64,000 nucleotides of DNA, from the NCBI GenBank assembly GCA_017470055.1, contig JAFUFD010000043.1:40175-104174 (forward strand), read 5' to 3'. The stretch comes from Prevotella sp. GTDB lineage: Bacteria; Bacteroidota; Bacteroidia; Bacteroidales; Bacteroidaceae. This document shows, piece after piece, positions 26,893-35,366 of this stretch (the stretch's first letter is position 1; every line of letters begins with the position of its first letter). The notes under the pieces are model-generated. The model was not told where the DNA came from. It worked only from the letters and a program-made list of their open reading frames with translations, and searched no databases. Made by a program: the position numbers and the translations under genes.

Positions 26893-27617
26893 TACGATGT
26901 CTTGCCATTGACGACGAGCCGCTTGCCCTCCAGCAGTTGACGGTATATATCGGAAAGGTGCCTTTCCTCGAACTGGCTGCGCAATGCCAAAGCGCACTGG
27001 AGGCACGTAAGTTCTTAGAGGAGGATGCGGTAGATGCTATCTTCTGTGATATCAACATGCCCGACCTCAATGGCATGGACTTCGTGAAGTCGCTGCAGGC
27101 TCCGCCGTTGATTGTCTTTACTACCGCCTATAGCGAGTATGCCATCGAGGGTTTCAAAGTCAATGCCATTGACTACCTGTTAAAGCCTTTCGGACTGGAT
27201 GACTTCCGGCGTGCCGCCAATCGTATCAAGGAGCGGCTGGAAGGCTCATCCGCCAACACTCAATATCCAAACCCTAACGCCCAAAACGACCCCACGATCT
27301 TCGTCAAGACAGAATACCGTATCGTGAAAATTGACATAACCGACATCCGTTATATTGAGGGTATGAGTGAATATCTGAAGATCTATCTGGAAAGCGAGTC
27401 CAAACCTATCATCACCCTCCTCTCGATGAAGAAAATAGAGGAAAGGCTCCCTGACTATTTCATGCGCATCCACCGCTCCTATATTGTCAACCTCAACAAG
27501 ATACAGGAAGTCAACAAGAACCGCATCATCATGGATGCTGACACATACCTACCTATCGGAGACCTGTACAAGGACGCTTTCCTACAATACCTTAACATCA
27601 AATTCATAGGGAAGTGA
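26889..27617 (+). CDS. LytR/AlgR-family response regulator
   Basis: A 242-residue cytoplasmic DNA-binding regulator and partner of the kinase just upstream (four-base overlap). The receiver has acidic residues in AIDDEP, phosphoacceptor Asp in IFCDINMPDLNG (about residue 56), Thr in VFTTAYSEYA and Lys in YLLKPF. The C-terminal half is a LytTR domain (FVKTEYRIVKIDITDIRYIE, then MRIHRSYIVNLNKI). Targets of LytTR proteins are direct repeats upstream of regulated genes. The metal module that starts 65 bases downstream is the obvious candidate, but no clear repeat was identified. Confidence 0.92.
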   Translation: MIRCLAIDDEPLALQQLTVYIGKVPFLELAAQCQSALEARKFLEEDAVDAIFCDINMPDLNGMDFVKSLQAPPLIVFTTAYSEYAIEGFKVNAIDYLLKPFGLDDFRRAANRIKERLEGSSANTQYPNPNAQNDPTIFVKTEYRIVKIDITDIRYIEGMSEYLKIYLESESKPIITLLSMKKIEERLPDYFMRIHRSYIVNLNKIQEVNKNRIIMDADTYLPIGDLYKDAFLQYLNIKFIGK

Positions 27618-27642
27618 AAGGGGTGTTAAAAGATATTAATTC

Positions 27643-27674
27643 GTTGGTAGTCAGCAAAGGATATATTAATTTTG
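27643..27674 (+). promoter_or_regulatory. Promoter of the metal module, leaderless type
   Basis: GTTG (27643-27646), a 20-base spacer and TAATTTTG (27667-27674) fit the Bacteroides pattern. The -7 box ends seven bases before the ATG at 27682. It separates the metal module from the LytS/LytR pair. Confidence 0.6.
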
Positions 27675-27681
27675 CAGGCGT

Positions 27682-28062
27682 ATGACGAAACGTATCAGTC
27701 ATTTTCTATTATCGCTCATGCTCTCAGTGATGATTATTTCACTGGGAACAGGTGTTACTTTTATGCACTGTATGCATTCTGGGATGGTAGAGATGGCGAC
27801 ACTATCCGACCTCACCAACGATAATGGCTGCGAGGGTGAGTGCATGGAGATTACTGTCTTGCAACTTGACAATCTCAGTCAGGCACCTGTAATCTCTTTT
27901 GATTTCCATAATACTTTCCAACTATCTGCCACGCTCCAGACAATACTCGCTTACTGGCAGCGTCCTTTCGAGGTGGTTAAGGCTCCCGCCATTCCCATTC
28001 CCCAATGGATTAAGGGACCACCACGGGACTATCTCTCCCTTATGCATATTCTTTTGATTTAA
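27682..28062 (+). CDS. Small HYC_CC_PP-like exported protein
   Basis: A 126-residue protein with a signal peptide (about residues 1-25), then MHCMHSG at about 28-34, GCEGECME near 54 and a C-terminal IKGPPRDYLSLMH. The spacing of these His/Cys, Cys-Cys and Pro-Pro motifs resembles the Bacteroidetes HYC_CC_PP family, whose members are encoded beside TonB-dependent receptors and metal proteins. The present sequence has HC and CxxxC in place of the family's HYC and CC, so the assignment is tentative. It is the first gene of the module with the TonB receptor, HMA protein and DsbD, which suggests periplasmic metal binding. Confidence 0.6.
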   Translation: MTKRISHFLLSLMLSVMIISLGTGVTFMHCMHSGMVEMATLSDLTNDNGCEGECMEITVLQLDNLSQAPVISFDFHNTFQLSATLQTILAYWQRPFEVVKAPAIPIPQWIKGPPRDYLSLMHILLI

Positions 28063-28176
28063 CCTACCCTTTATGTGAAGACGTAGGACATGGAAGTATT
28101 ACGTCTACTCCCAGCGGACACATATACTCATATGCCCTACCAGTATAAAGTGTATCACGTTAAATCAATATAACCA

Positions 28177-30135
28177 ATGAAAAAATATACCACATTATTA
28201 TATATCCTGACAATGCTGCCTGCAATAGTATTGGCACAGAACTCCGCCGACACGATTAGTGTGGCGGAGAAGAAAGCCGACTTGCAGGGAGTGACTGTCA
28301 CATCACGGCAGTCTGTGCGCCGTGCAGCAGGCGCCATTAATGGCTCTATCATCACCCAGTCTGAGTTATTCCGTGCCGCCTGCTGTAACTTAGGAGAGAG
28401 TTTCTCCACCAATCCCTCTGTAGATGTCAGTTACAGCGATGCCGCCACAGGAGCCAAGCAAATCAAACTGCTCGGACTCAGCGGCACCTATGTGCAGATG
28501 ATGGGTGAGACCCTACCGGACTTCCGGGGGGCTACCCAGCCTTTTGCCCTCGATTATGTGCCTGGACCATGGATGAAAAGCATCCAAGTATCAAAAGGCA
28601 CCTCAACAGTGAAGAACGGACCTGAGAGCATCACCGGGCAGATTAATATCGAATACAAGAAACCGGACGATGTGGAACAGGTGAACGCTAACGTCTATGG
28701 TGACACGAAAAGCCGCTATGAGGCGAATCTTGACGGGAACATACACCTTTCCCAGAAATTAAGTACCGTATTCCTAATACACGGAGAGAACGACTGGGGC
28801 AGCCATGACGATAATGATGATGGCTTCATGGATAAGCCCAACCGCCGTCAGTTGAACCTCATGAACCGTTGGAAACTCACCACTGGACGCTATCTCTTCC
28901 ATGGTGGTCTGTCACTACTGACGGAAAAACGGGAGGGCGGACAGACCAGTCACCACATGAGCCTCGACACAAATCCTTACATGATATCACTACGTACCGA
29001 CCGTTATGCAGCGTATATGAAACACGCATTCATTCTCAATCCCGACCGCAACAGTAATATCGCCCTTATGGCAAATGCGTCACTTCACAAAACCGATGCG
29101 ACCTATGGACTGAAGGACTTCGACGTAAGCCAGCGCAGTCTGTACGCACAACTCATGTACGAAACCGACCTTGCTCCCCACCACAGCCTCAGCCTTGGCG
29201 GCAATCTCACACACGACTACTTGAGAGAGATGGGCGGTGAGAGAAGAGAAAGGGAGAATACCGCTGGACTTTACGCCCAGTACACCTATAATATGAATGA
29301 GCGTGTGATTGCCATGGCAGGCATACGTGCCGACCATAGTTCAGAGTTCGGCTGGTATGTCACTCCACGGCTGCACCTGAAATGGACTCCTGCCGATTTG
29401 CTGAGCCTGCGCGCTACAGCAGGACGTGGCTTCCGCACCGTTCATCCTATGGCGGAAATGCACTACCTCTTAGGCTCTGGACGTACCCTCGTAACTGGAG
29501 GCATGCAACAGGAGGCGGCATGGAATTTCGGACTCAGTACTGCCCTCAACATCCCATTAGCGGGGAAAACCTTACGCCTGAACGCTGAGTATTACTACAC
29601 CACCTTCCAGCATCAGGCAGTGGTCGACTATGAGAGTGATCCCACTGAGATTCGCATCGCCGTCCTTGACGGGAAATCCTACTCGCATACTTTTCAGGTT
29701 GATGCCACCTATCCTATATTCAAGGGGTTCAGCCTGACAGCCGCCTACCGCTTGAACGATGTTCGGCAGACCATCGCCGGCACCCTGATGGAGCGTCCGC
29801 TTACCAGCAAATACAAAGGACTCATCACCGCCTCCTACAAGACACCCACAGAACTTTGGCAATTTGATGCTACCCTGCAACTGAACGGCGGAGGACGTAT
29901 CGTGGGCAGTGAGCGGTTCCATTCCTATGAGCAGTTATCTGCGCAAATCACCCGTGAGTTCCGCCACTTCGCCGTCTACGTGGGAGGCGAGAACCTCACT
30001 AATTTCCGACAGGACGACCCTATTCGCAACGCTTCCACTCCTTTCGACCCTTCGTTTGAGAGTACACTGGTATGGGGACCAGTTCATGGACGCATGGTGT
30101 ATGCTGGACTCCGGTTCCATTTGGAGAAACTCTAA
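28177..30135 (+). CDS. TonB-dependent outer-membrane receptor
   Basis: A 652-residue receptor with a signal peptide (cut near VLAQNS), a plug domain (about 35-165, GVTVTSRQSVRRAAGA to ITGQINIEYKKP) and a beta-barrel that ends with the usual aromatic strand (YAGLRFHLEKL). It has neither a carboxypeptidase-like N-terminal extension nor a SusD partner, so it resembles siderophore/metal receptors more than SusC. The plug carries an unusual AACCNLGES with two adjacent Cys. With the HMA protein and DsbD next to it, copper or another soft metal is the likely cargo. Confidence 0.85.
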   Translation: MKKYTTLLYILTMLPAIVLAQNSADTISVAEKKADLQGVTVTSRQSVRRAAGAINGSIITQSELFRAACCNLGESFSTNPSVDVSYSDAATGAKQIKLLGLSGTYVQMMGETLPDFRGATQPFALDYVPGPWMKSIQVSKGTSTVKNGPESITGQINIEYKKPDDVEQVNANVYGDTKSRYEANLDGNIHLSQKLSTVFLIHGENDWGSHDDNDDGFMDKPNRRQLNLMNRWKLTTGRYLFHGGLSLLTEKREGGQTSHHMSLDTNPYMISLRTDRYAAYMKHAFILNPDRNSNIALMANASLHKTDATYGLKDFDVSQRSLYAQLMYETDLAPHHSLSLGGNLTHDYLREMGGERRERENTAGLYAQYTYNMNERVIAMAGIRADHSSEFGWYVTPRLHLKWTPADLLSLRATAGRGFRTVHPMAEMHYLLGSGRTLVTGGMQQEAAWNFGLSTALNIPLAGKTLRLNAEYYYTTFQHQAVVDYESDPTEIRIAVLDGKSYSHTFQVDATYPIFKGFSLTAAYRLNDVRQTIAGTLMERPLTSKYKGLITASYKTPTELWQFDATLQLNGGGRIVGSERFHSYEQLSAQITREFRHFAVYVGGENLTNFRQDDPIRNASTPFDPSFESTLVWGPVHGRMVYAGLRFHLEKL

Positions 30136-30162
30136 ACAATAAATAACCCAAAAACAGAAAAG

Positions 30163-30492
30163 ATGAAAAAGAACATGATTTTGATGGCACTTTTGATGGT
30201 ATCGTCCATCGCCATCGCCAAAGACATTAAGACAGCCGTATTTACCACTGTTCCACAGATGCACTGCGACAACTGTGAGATGAAAATCAAGAAGAATGTC
30301 CGCTTCGTCAAGGGAGTGAAGGAGATTCAGACTGATGTCGAGAAACAGACTATCACGATCACTTACGATGCCGACAAGACCTCGCCCGAGCAAATCATAG
30401 AGGGATTCAAGCGCATCAACTACAACGCACGTCAACTGAAAGACGGTGAGACTGTAGAGAAAAATCACGGTGAGCATTGTGGCAACATGTAA
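30163..30492 (+). CDS. Exported heavy-metal-associated (HMA) domain protein
   Basis: A 109-residue protein with a signal peptide (through SSIAIAK) and one HMA domain. The metal motif is MHCDNC (Met-x-Cys-x2-Cys), at about residues 32-37, which usually binds Cu(I). The tail HGEHCGNM adds two His, one Cys and one Met. It would work in the periplasm as a metal carrier. It follows the TonB receptor by 27 bases and precedes dsbD, whose own promoter overlaps its end. Confidence 0.85.
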   Translation: MKKNMILMALLMVSSIAIAKDIKTAVFTTVPQMHCDNCEMKIKKNVRFVKGVKEIQTDVEKQTITITYDADKTSPEQIIEGFKRINYNARQLKDGETVEKNHGEHCGNM

Positions 30493-30511
30493 AAGAAAAA
30501 CTGGTTTTCCT

Positions 30512-30542
30512 TTTGCATTTCCCCTGACTTTGCGTATCTTTG
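30512..30542 (+). promoter_or_regulatory. dsbD promoter, leaderless type
   Basis: TTTG (30512-30515), a 19-base spacer and TATCTTTG (30535-30542) match the Bacteroides consensus exactly. Only seven bases separate the -7 box from the ATG at 30550. Confidence 0.72.
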
Positions 30543-30549
30543 CACCACG

Positions 30550-32520
30550 ATGGACAAAATATACTCTTTAATACTGAGTCTGCTGTTTGTGCTACCGTCA
30601 AGTGCGCAGATGGCTGATCCCGTGCATTTCACTACGCAACTGAGAGAACTCTCGGGCACGGAGGCGGAGATTATCTTCACTGGAACAATTGACGCTGGAT
30701 GGCATGTCTACTCCACCGACCTGAGCGGTGGTCCTATCCCCGCTACCTTCAACAAGGTAAAGATGGACGGAGTGGAGACCATTGGCAAATTAAGACCACG
30801 GGGCAACGAGCAGAAGAAGTTCGATAAACTCTTCGACATGGACGTGCGCTATTTCGAGGGCACGGCAACCTTCGTCCAGAAAGTCAGGTTCACTAAGGAG
30901 AAATACACCATTGACTGCTATCTGGAGTATGGTGCCTGCAACGATGAGATGTGTATGCCCCCTTCCTCTGTGGAGTTTAAGAAAGAAGGGACTGCCCATA
31001 TCAGCCAACCTGTAGAGGAGAGACGAGAAGAGACCATAGAGGTTCCTGCGGACACGATGAAGACGGACACGGCAAGCGTGGCTCCGCTTACTGACCTGTG
31101 GCAACCTGTCACGAAAGAGTTGAATGCCTTCAGCGACACTCCCACTGACTCCTCCCTCTGGTATATCTTCCTGGCAGGTCTGTTAGGCGGTTTCCTCGCC
31201 TTGCTCACTCCCTGTGTATGGCCAATCATTCCCATGACGGTGTCGTTCTTCCTAAAGAGAAATAAGGAACGGGCGAAGGCTATCCGTGAGGCACTAACCT
31301 ACGGACTGAGCATCATCGTCATCTATGTGGCACTGGGACTGTTGGTAACAGCATTGTTTGGTGCCAATGCCCTCAATGCCTTGTCGACCAATGCTTGGTT
31401 CAATATCTTCTTCGCCCTGTTGCTCATCGTATTCGCCGCCTCCTTCTTCGGAGCGTTTGAGTTGACGCTGCCAGCCTCATGGTCGAACAAGATAGACCAG
31501 AAATCGGAGCGTACCACAGGACTGCTGAGCATCTTCCTCATGGCATTCACGCTGGTACTGGTCAGTTTCTCCTGTACAGGACCGATTATCGGATTCCTGC
31601 TGGTCGCCGTCTCCACACAAGGCAACATCCTCGGTCCCACCCTCGGCATGCTGGGGTTCAGCATTGGTCTTGCCATTCCCTTCGCCCTCTTTGCCCTCTT
31701 CCCTTCCCTGTTGAAGTCGGCTCCGAAATCGGGTGGATGGATGAATACCATCAAGGTGGTATTAGGATTCATCGAACTTGCCTTTGCGCTAAAGTTCCTG
31801 AGTGTCGCAGACCTTGCTTACGGTTGGCGACTGCTCGACCGTGAGGTCTTCTTGGCGATATGGATTACCCTCTTCGGACTGTTAGGCGCCTACTTGATGG
31901 GATGGCTCCGTTTCCCCCATGACGATCCAGAGCATCGCACAAACGTACCGCAATTCTTCCTCGGACTCCTCTCTTTCGCCTTTACCATCTATATGATACC
32001 TGGGCTATGGGGAGCGCCCTTGAAGGCAATCAGTGCTTTTACGCCACCGATGTACACCCAAGACTATAAGATCGTACAGACGACGGTGGTAGAGGCGCCT
32101 TTCAAAGACTACGAGCAAGGCATGGCGTTCGCCAAGGAGCAGCACAAGCCCGTCATCATCGACTTCACAGGCTTTGGTTGCGTGAATTGTCGTAAGATGG
32201 AGGCTGCCGTATGGACGGATGCGGAGGTGGCACGCCGACTGACACAAGACTATGTACTCATCTCCCTCTATGTCGACGACAAGACACCACTCCCCCAACC
32301 TATTGAGGTGGAGGTGAACGGACAGCAGCGCACACTCCGCACCATCGGCGACAAATGGAGCCACTTGCAGGCAATGAAGTTTGGTGCCAACACACAGCCG
32401 TTCTATGTGTTGCTCGACGAGGAAGGAAAGCCTTTAGGCCCCTCACGCTCCTACGACGAGGATATTCAGGAATATGTTGACTGGTTGGACGCTGGTCTAA
32501 CCAACTATAAAACAAAGTAA
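30550..32520 (+). CDS. DsbD-family thiol:disulfide interchange protein
   Basis: A 656-residue inner-membrane protein that moves electrons from cytoplasmic thioredoxin to periplasmic proteins. Order: signal peptide, N-terminal DsbD-alpha-like domain (about 20-150), about eight membrane helices (about 200-500) with Cys in LLTPCVWPIIPM and SFSCTGPIIG, then a thioredoxin-like domain with the active site GFGCVNCRKME (about residue 537). All three redox pairs expected of DsbD appear to be present; the N-terminal pair is in ACNDEMCMPP. Next to metal-binding Cys proteins, it could keep their thiols reduced. Confidence 0.9.
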   Translation: MDKIYSLILSLLFVLPSSAQMADPVHFTTQLRELSGTEAEIIFTGTIDAGWHVYSTDLSGGPIPATFNKVKMDGVETIGKLRPRGNEQKKFDKLFDMDVRYFEGTATFVQKVRFTKEKYTIDCYLEYGACNDEMCMPPSSVEFKKEGTAHISQPVEERREETIEVPADTMKTDTASVAPLTDLWQPVTKELNAFSDTPTDSSLWYIFLAGLLGGFLALLTPCVWPIIPMTVSFFLKRNKERAKAIREALTYGLSIIVIYVALGLLVTALFGANALNALSTNAWFNIFFALLLIVFAASFFGAFELTLPASWSNKIDQKSERTTGLLSIFLMAFTLVLVSFSCTGPIIGFLLVAVSTQGNILGPTLGMLGFSIGLAIPFALFALFPSLLKSAPKSGGWMNTIKVVLGFIELAFALKFLSVADLAYGWRLLDREVFLAIWITLFGLLGAYLMGWLRFPHDDPEHRTNVPQFFLGLLSFAFTIYMIPGLWGAPLKAISAFTPPMYTQDYKIVQTTVVEAPFKDYEQGMAFAKEQHKPVIIDFTGFGCVNCRKMEAAVWTDAEVARRLTQDYVLISLYVDDKTPLPQPIEVEVNGQQRTLRTIGDKWSHLQAMKFGANTQPFYVLLDEEGKPLGPSRSYDEDIQEYVDWLDAGLTNYKTK

Positions 32521-32522
32521 TC

Positions 32523-33158
32523 ATGAAGAGAATTATCACATGCATCATGGTCATAGCACTTGCTATACCTACTTTCGCACAGTTTGAGAGTAATAAAAGC
32601 CGTAGCCGCTACAATCATAACGACACCGAGCGTTACTACGGCATACGCTTAGGACTGAACATCGCCAGCATCAGCAGTGATGCCAGCGAGTTTGACACGG
32701 ACTCCCGTACAGGACTCGCCATCGGGGGAGTCTATGGCATACAACTCTCACGAAACACCCCTCTCTGGCTGGAGGCAGGACTGATGTACTCAGAGAAAGG
32801 CGGTAAGACACATATCGCCAACGACAAGGTGACCTATCGCTTGAGTTACCTGCAACTGCCTATTGTCGTCAAATACAGCATTGATGTCGACGACGATTTC
32901 TTCGTACAGCCTTTCTTCGGAGGCTATCTTGCCCTTGGATTGGGTGGCAAGGTGAAGAACTATGGTGAAAGGGAGTCGTACGACATCTTCGACAACCTGA
33001 ACCGCTTCGACGGTGGACTGCGCCTCGGCTGTGGCGTAGAGTATCGGATGATGTATGCGGAGATAGGCTATGACCTCGGTCTTGCCAATATCGCCCAGGA
33101 CGATTTCGATGCGGCACGTACCCACTGCCTGTTTATGAATATTGGTGTGAACTTCTAA
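32523..33158 (+). CDS. Outer-membrane beta-barrel protein
   Basis: A 211-residue porin-family protein (PorT-like/OMP_b-brl) with a signal peptide (through TFAQFES) and alternating beta strands (YYGIRLGLNIASIS, LWLEAGLMYSEKGG, VQPFFGGYLALGLGG), ending in the aromatic FMNIGVNF typical of outer-membrane barrels. It starts two bases after dsbD and so is co-transcribed. No specific function can be given. Confidence 0.82.
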   Translation: MKRIITCIMVIALAIPTFAQFESNKSRSRYNHNDTERYYGIRLGLNIASISSDASEFDTDSRTGLAIGGVYGIQLSRNTPLWLEAGLMYSEKGGKTHIANDKVTYRLSYLQLPIVVKYSIDVDDDFFVQPFFGGYLALGLGGKVKNYGERESYDIFDNLNRFDGGLRLGCGVEYRMMYAEIGYDLGLANIAQDDFDAARTHCLFMNIGVNF

Positions 33159-33167
33159 CTCTGAAAT

Positions 33168-34292
33168 ATGAACTCAAAACTATATCCCCAGATGATCATA
33201 GAGGCACTGCAGACGGTGACCTATGCAGGTACCAAGAAAAACGTGGTAGAGAGTGGCATGGTAGTCGACCAGCCTACCGTCGTCGCCCCCCAGAAGGAGG
33301 GTGACCCATGGAAGGTGGGGGTCATCCTGGAGTTCCCCCGTGATACTGACCCCTTCCTGAAATCCACGGTCAAGGCTGCCGAGGCGGCTATCAAATACCA
33401 CTGTGGTAAGGAAATCGAGGTGACCATCCAAACGGAGTTCAAGTCGAAACCCCGTCCTGAGGTGGGCAAACTCCTGCCGCAGGTGAAGAATATCGTTGCT
33501 GTCAGCAGCGGCAAGGGCGGTGTGGGCAAGAGCACGGTATCCGCCAACCTCGCCATCGCCTTGGCTCGCTTAGGCTATCAGGTAGGACTGCTCGATGCGG
33601 ATATCTTCGGACCCTCCATGCCGAAGATGTTCAAGGTGGAGGAGGCACGTCCCTATGCTGTCAATGTGGAGGGACGTGACCTGATAGAACCTATCGAGGC
33701 GTATGGAGTCAAACTCCTCTCCATCGGTTTCTTCGTCTCTCCTGAGACGGCGACGCTCTGGCGTGGCGGCATGGCGTCGAATGCCCTCAAACAACTCATC
33801 GCCGATGCCGACTGGGGCGAACTCGACTACCTGATCCTCGACACGCCTCCTGGCACCTCCGATATCCATCTGACCCTTTTGCAGACCCTTGCCATCACAG
33901 GTGCCATTATCGTATCTACACCCCAGCAGGTGGCTCTTGCCGATGCCCGCAAGGGAATCGACATGTATCGCAATGAGAAAGTCAACGTTCCCATCCTCGG
34001 ACTGGTGGAGAACATGGCGTGGTTCACGCCTGCCGAACTGCCCGACAATCGTTATTATATCTTCGGGAAGGAGGGCTGTAAGCAACTCGCTGAGGGGATG
34101 AAGGTCCCCCTACTTGCCCAGATCCCATTGGTTCAAGGCATCTGCGACAGTGGCGACCAGGGTACTCCTGCCGCCCTCAACAGTGACACGGCAACAGGTA
34201 TCGCCTTCATCAACCTCGCCCAGGCTGTCGTCACCGTAGTGAACAAGCGTAACCGCGAACTGCCTAAGACTCAGATTGTAGGAGTGAAATAG
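33168..34292 (+). CDS. mrp: Mrp/NBP35-family Fe-S carrier ATPase
   Basis: A 374-residue cytoplasmic P-loop ATPase (ApbC/Mrp type) that carries Fe-S clusters to target proteins. The N-terminal 100 residues form a short MIP18-like domain. The deviant Walker A is SSGKGGVGKSTVSANLA at about residue 113, followed by LLDADIFGPSMP and LDTPPGTSDIHL. The C-terminal CxxC seen in many members appears to be missing (ENMAWFTPAELPDN stands in that region), as in several Bacteroidetes forms. A strong terminator follows. Confidence 0.92.
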   Translation: MNSKLYPQMIIEALQTVTYAGTKKNVVESGMVVDQPTVVAPQKEGDPWKVGVILEFPRDTDPFLKSTVKAAEAAIKYHCGKEIEVTIQTEFKSKPRPEVGKLLPQVKNIVAVSSGKGGVGKSTVSANLAIALARLGYQVGLLDADIFGPSMPKMFKVEEARPYAVNVEGRDLIEPIEAYGVKLLSIGFFVSPETATLWRGGMASNALKQLIADADWGELDYLILDTPPGTSDIHLTLLQTLAITGAIIVSTPQQVALADARKGIDMYRNEKVNVPILGLVENMAWFTPAELPDNRYYIFGKEGCKQLAEGMKVPLLAQIPLVQGICDSGDQGTPAALNSDTATGIAFINLAQAVVTVVNKRNRELPKTQIVGVK

Positions 34293-34339
34293 AACTATCT
34301 CCCCTCATTCCCTAACCAAGACATCATCTCATACATTCA

Positions 34340-34372
34340 GGCAAGGATTTCACACAAAATCCTTGCCTTTTT
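34340..34372 (+). terminator. mrp terminator
   Basis: An 11-bp perfect stem (34340-34350 with 34357-34367) with a CACACA loop, followed by a T-rich stretch. Its right two thirds occur again at 36513-36540, where only six stem pairs are left. Confidence 0.88.
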
Positions 34373-34407
34373 CTTTTTTGTTTCAGAAATAATCGCTATC
34401 TTTGCAA
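34345..34407 (+). repeat. 63-bp direct repeat, first copy (terminator/promoter)
   Basis: Matches 36513-36575 with a single mismatch. It comprises the right part of the mrp terminator, a T/C-rich stretch and a -7 box TATCTTTG (34397-34404). The repeat marks a 2168-bp segment whose removal would join an intact terminator to the downstream promoter. Confidence 0.9.
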
Positions 34408-34442
34408 ACAAGAATAGGGACATCAACTATTCGACTATCATT

Positions 34443-35027
34443 ATGGAAATAGAAATATCATTTGCCCAACGGCTTAAAAGACTTATGGATAGCCAGCCTG
34501 TTATATCCAGTGGAATGGAATATGATGGACTATATGAGTTGAACAACAAATCAGCGGAAAAATATTTGCGAGACAATATTCGTGGGAACTACATCAATAA
34601 TGACACTGGTGATATAATAAAAGTTACTCGAAAAGGTGCGGAGAAAGTTACTCGCCATGATGCGGAAAATGAATCTCATTTGAAATCACTTGCGTTAATA
34701 CCAGAGTTTATACGACAATCAATATTCATTACTGAGGAAGTCAACGAAAAGGAGAAAAATGAGTATGATGTTTTTCGTTATTACGTAGTAGGGCTGAGAA
34801 TGTCAAATGTAGATTATACGGTCAAAATTGTTGTAGGCGTAAAGAATGGCTACACTTTCTATGACCATGCTTTGACCCCAATAGAAAAAAGTAAACTCCT
34901 CAGAAGTATTGACGAGATAAAGCGCCCGTTTGCTTCCAAGGAGTTTTCTAATGACGGAGGAATAGCCTCCGATGTTCTTTCTGTTTGCAAAGATAAGCGT
35001 TTAATTTCAATTCTCCAAACAAAATGA
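34443..35027 (+). CDS. Polyvalent-protein-like domain protein (LPD3/MuF-C/PBECR type)
   Basis: A 194-residue protein without signal peptide or membrane helix. After a helical N-terminus comes a domain with KVTRKGAEKVTRHD, SLALIPEFIRQSIFITE, YYVVGLRMSNVDYTVKIVV and YDHALTPIEKSKLL. This pattern resembles small nuclease-like domains found at the ends of phage and conjugative-element polyvalent proteins (LPD3, MuF-C, PBECR groups). I cannot tell which group, or whether it is catalytic. It stands alone behind the duplicated promoter and is AT-richer than its neighbours, as expected for acquired DNA. Confidence 0.5.
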   Translation: MEIEISFAQRLKRLMDSQPVISSGMEYDGLYELNNKSAEKYLRDNIRGNYINNDTGDIIKVTRKGAEKVTRHDAENESHLKSLALIPEFIRQSIFITEEVNEKEKNEYDVFRYYVVGLRMSNVDYTVKIVVGVKNGYTFYDHALTPIEKSKLLRSIDEIKRPFASKEFSNDGGIASDVLSVCKDKRLISILQTK

Positions 35028-35147
35028 TACTTTTTTATTATTTCATTTCTTCTAATTCCTAATCCTCCGCCTCATCAGGGGGACAGAGAGGGGCTTCCTT
35101 CATTTCTATAAGTACGAAGTTTATATGACACCTCCAAATATTTTTCT
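35028..35147. other. AT-rich spacer with no gene seen
   Basis: 120 bases between the polyvalent-like gene and the 197-bp repeat. No plausible ORF, hairpin or promoter was recognised. Together with the following repeat it makes a gene-free stretch of about 340 bases. Confidence 0.5.
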
Positions 35148-35344
35148 CTTTTTCTTCTTTGTTTCAGAAATAATCGCTATCTTTGCAACACCAGAACCCG
35201 CCAAGCCTCTCCAACGATGCTCAAATGTGTGGACCGTTTTATTTTTATAAAATCAACGCAATGGGGTTCCCCCGTGGATGGGAGAATGAACCATTATGGA
35301 ATACGCCAATTGCTTGATAAAAAAGACAGATAAATCGGAATTTA
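35148..35344 (+). repeat. 197-bp direct repeat, first copy
   Basis: Identical to 36535-36731 except at one base (A35233 against G36620). It carries the same promoter sequence as the 63-bp repeat (TATCTTTG at 35179-35186) and a conserved short frame from ATG 35225 of 30 codons (begins MCGPFYFYK). The single difference is silent in that frame. It lies directly upstream of the BRO gene and can supply its promoter. Confidence 0.9.
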
Positions 35345-35346
35345 GC
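35334..35346 (+). repeat. 13-bp direct repeat left of the BRO gene
   Basis: ATCGGAATTTAGC, 20 bases before the BRO start codon. It is repeated exactly at 36242-36254 just after the BRO stop, and the first 11 bases again at 36721-36731. Confidence 0.7.
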
Positions 35347-35366
35347 GAACTACAATAGAAAGTAAC

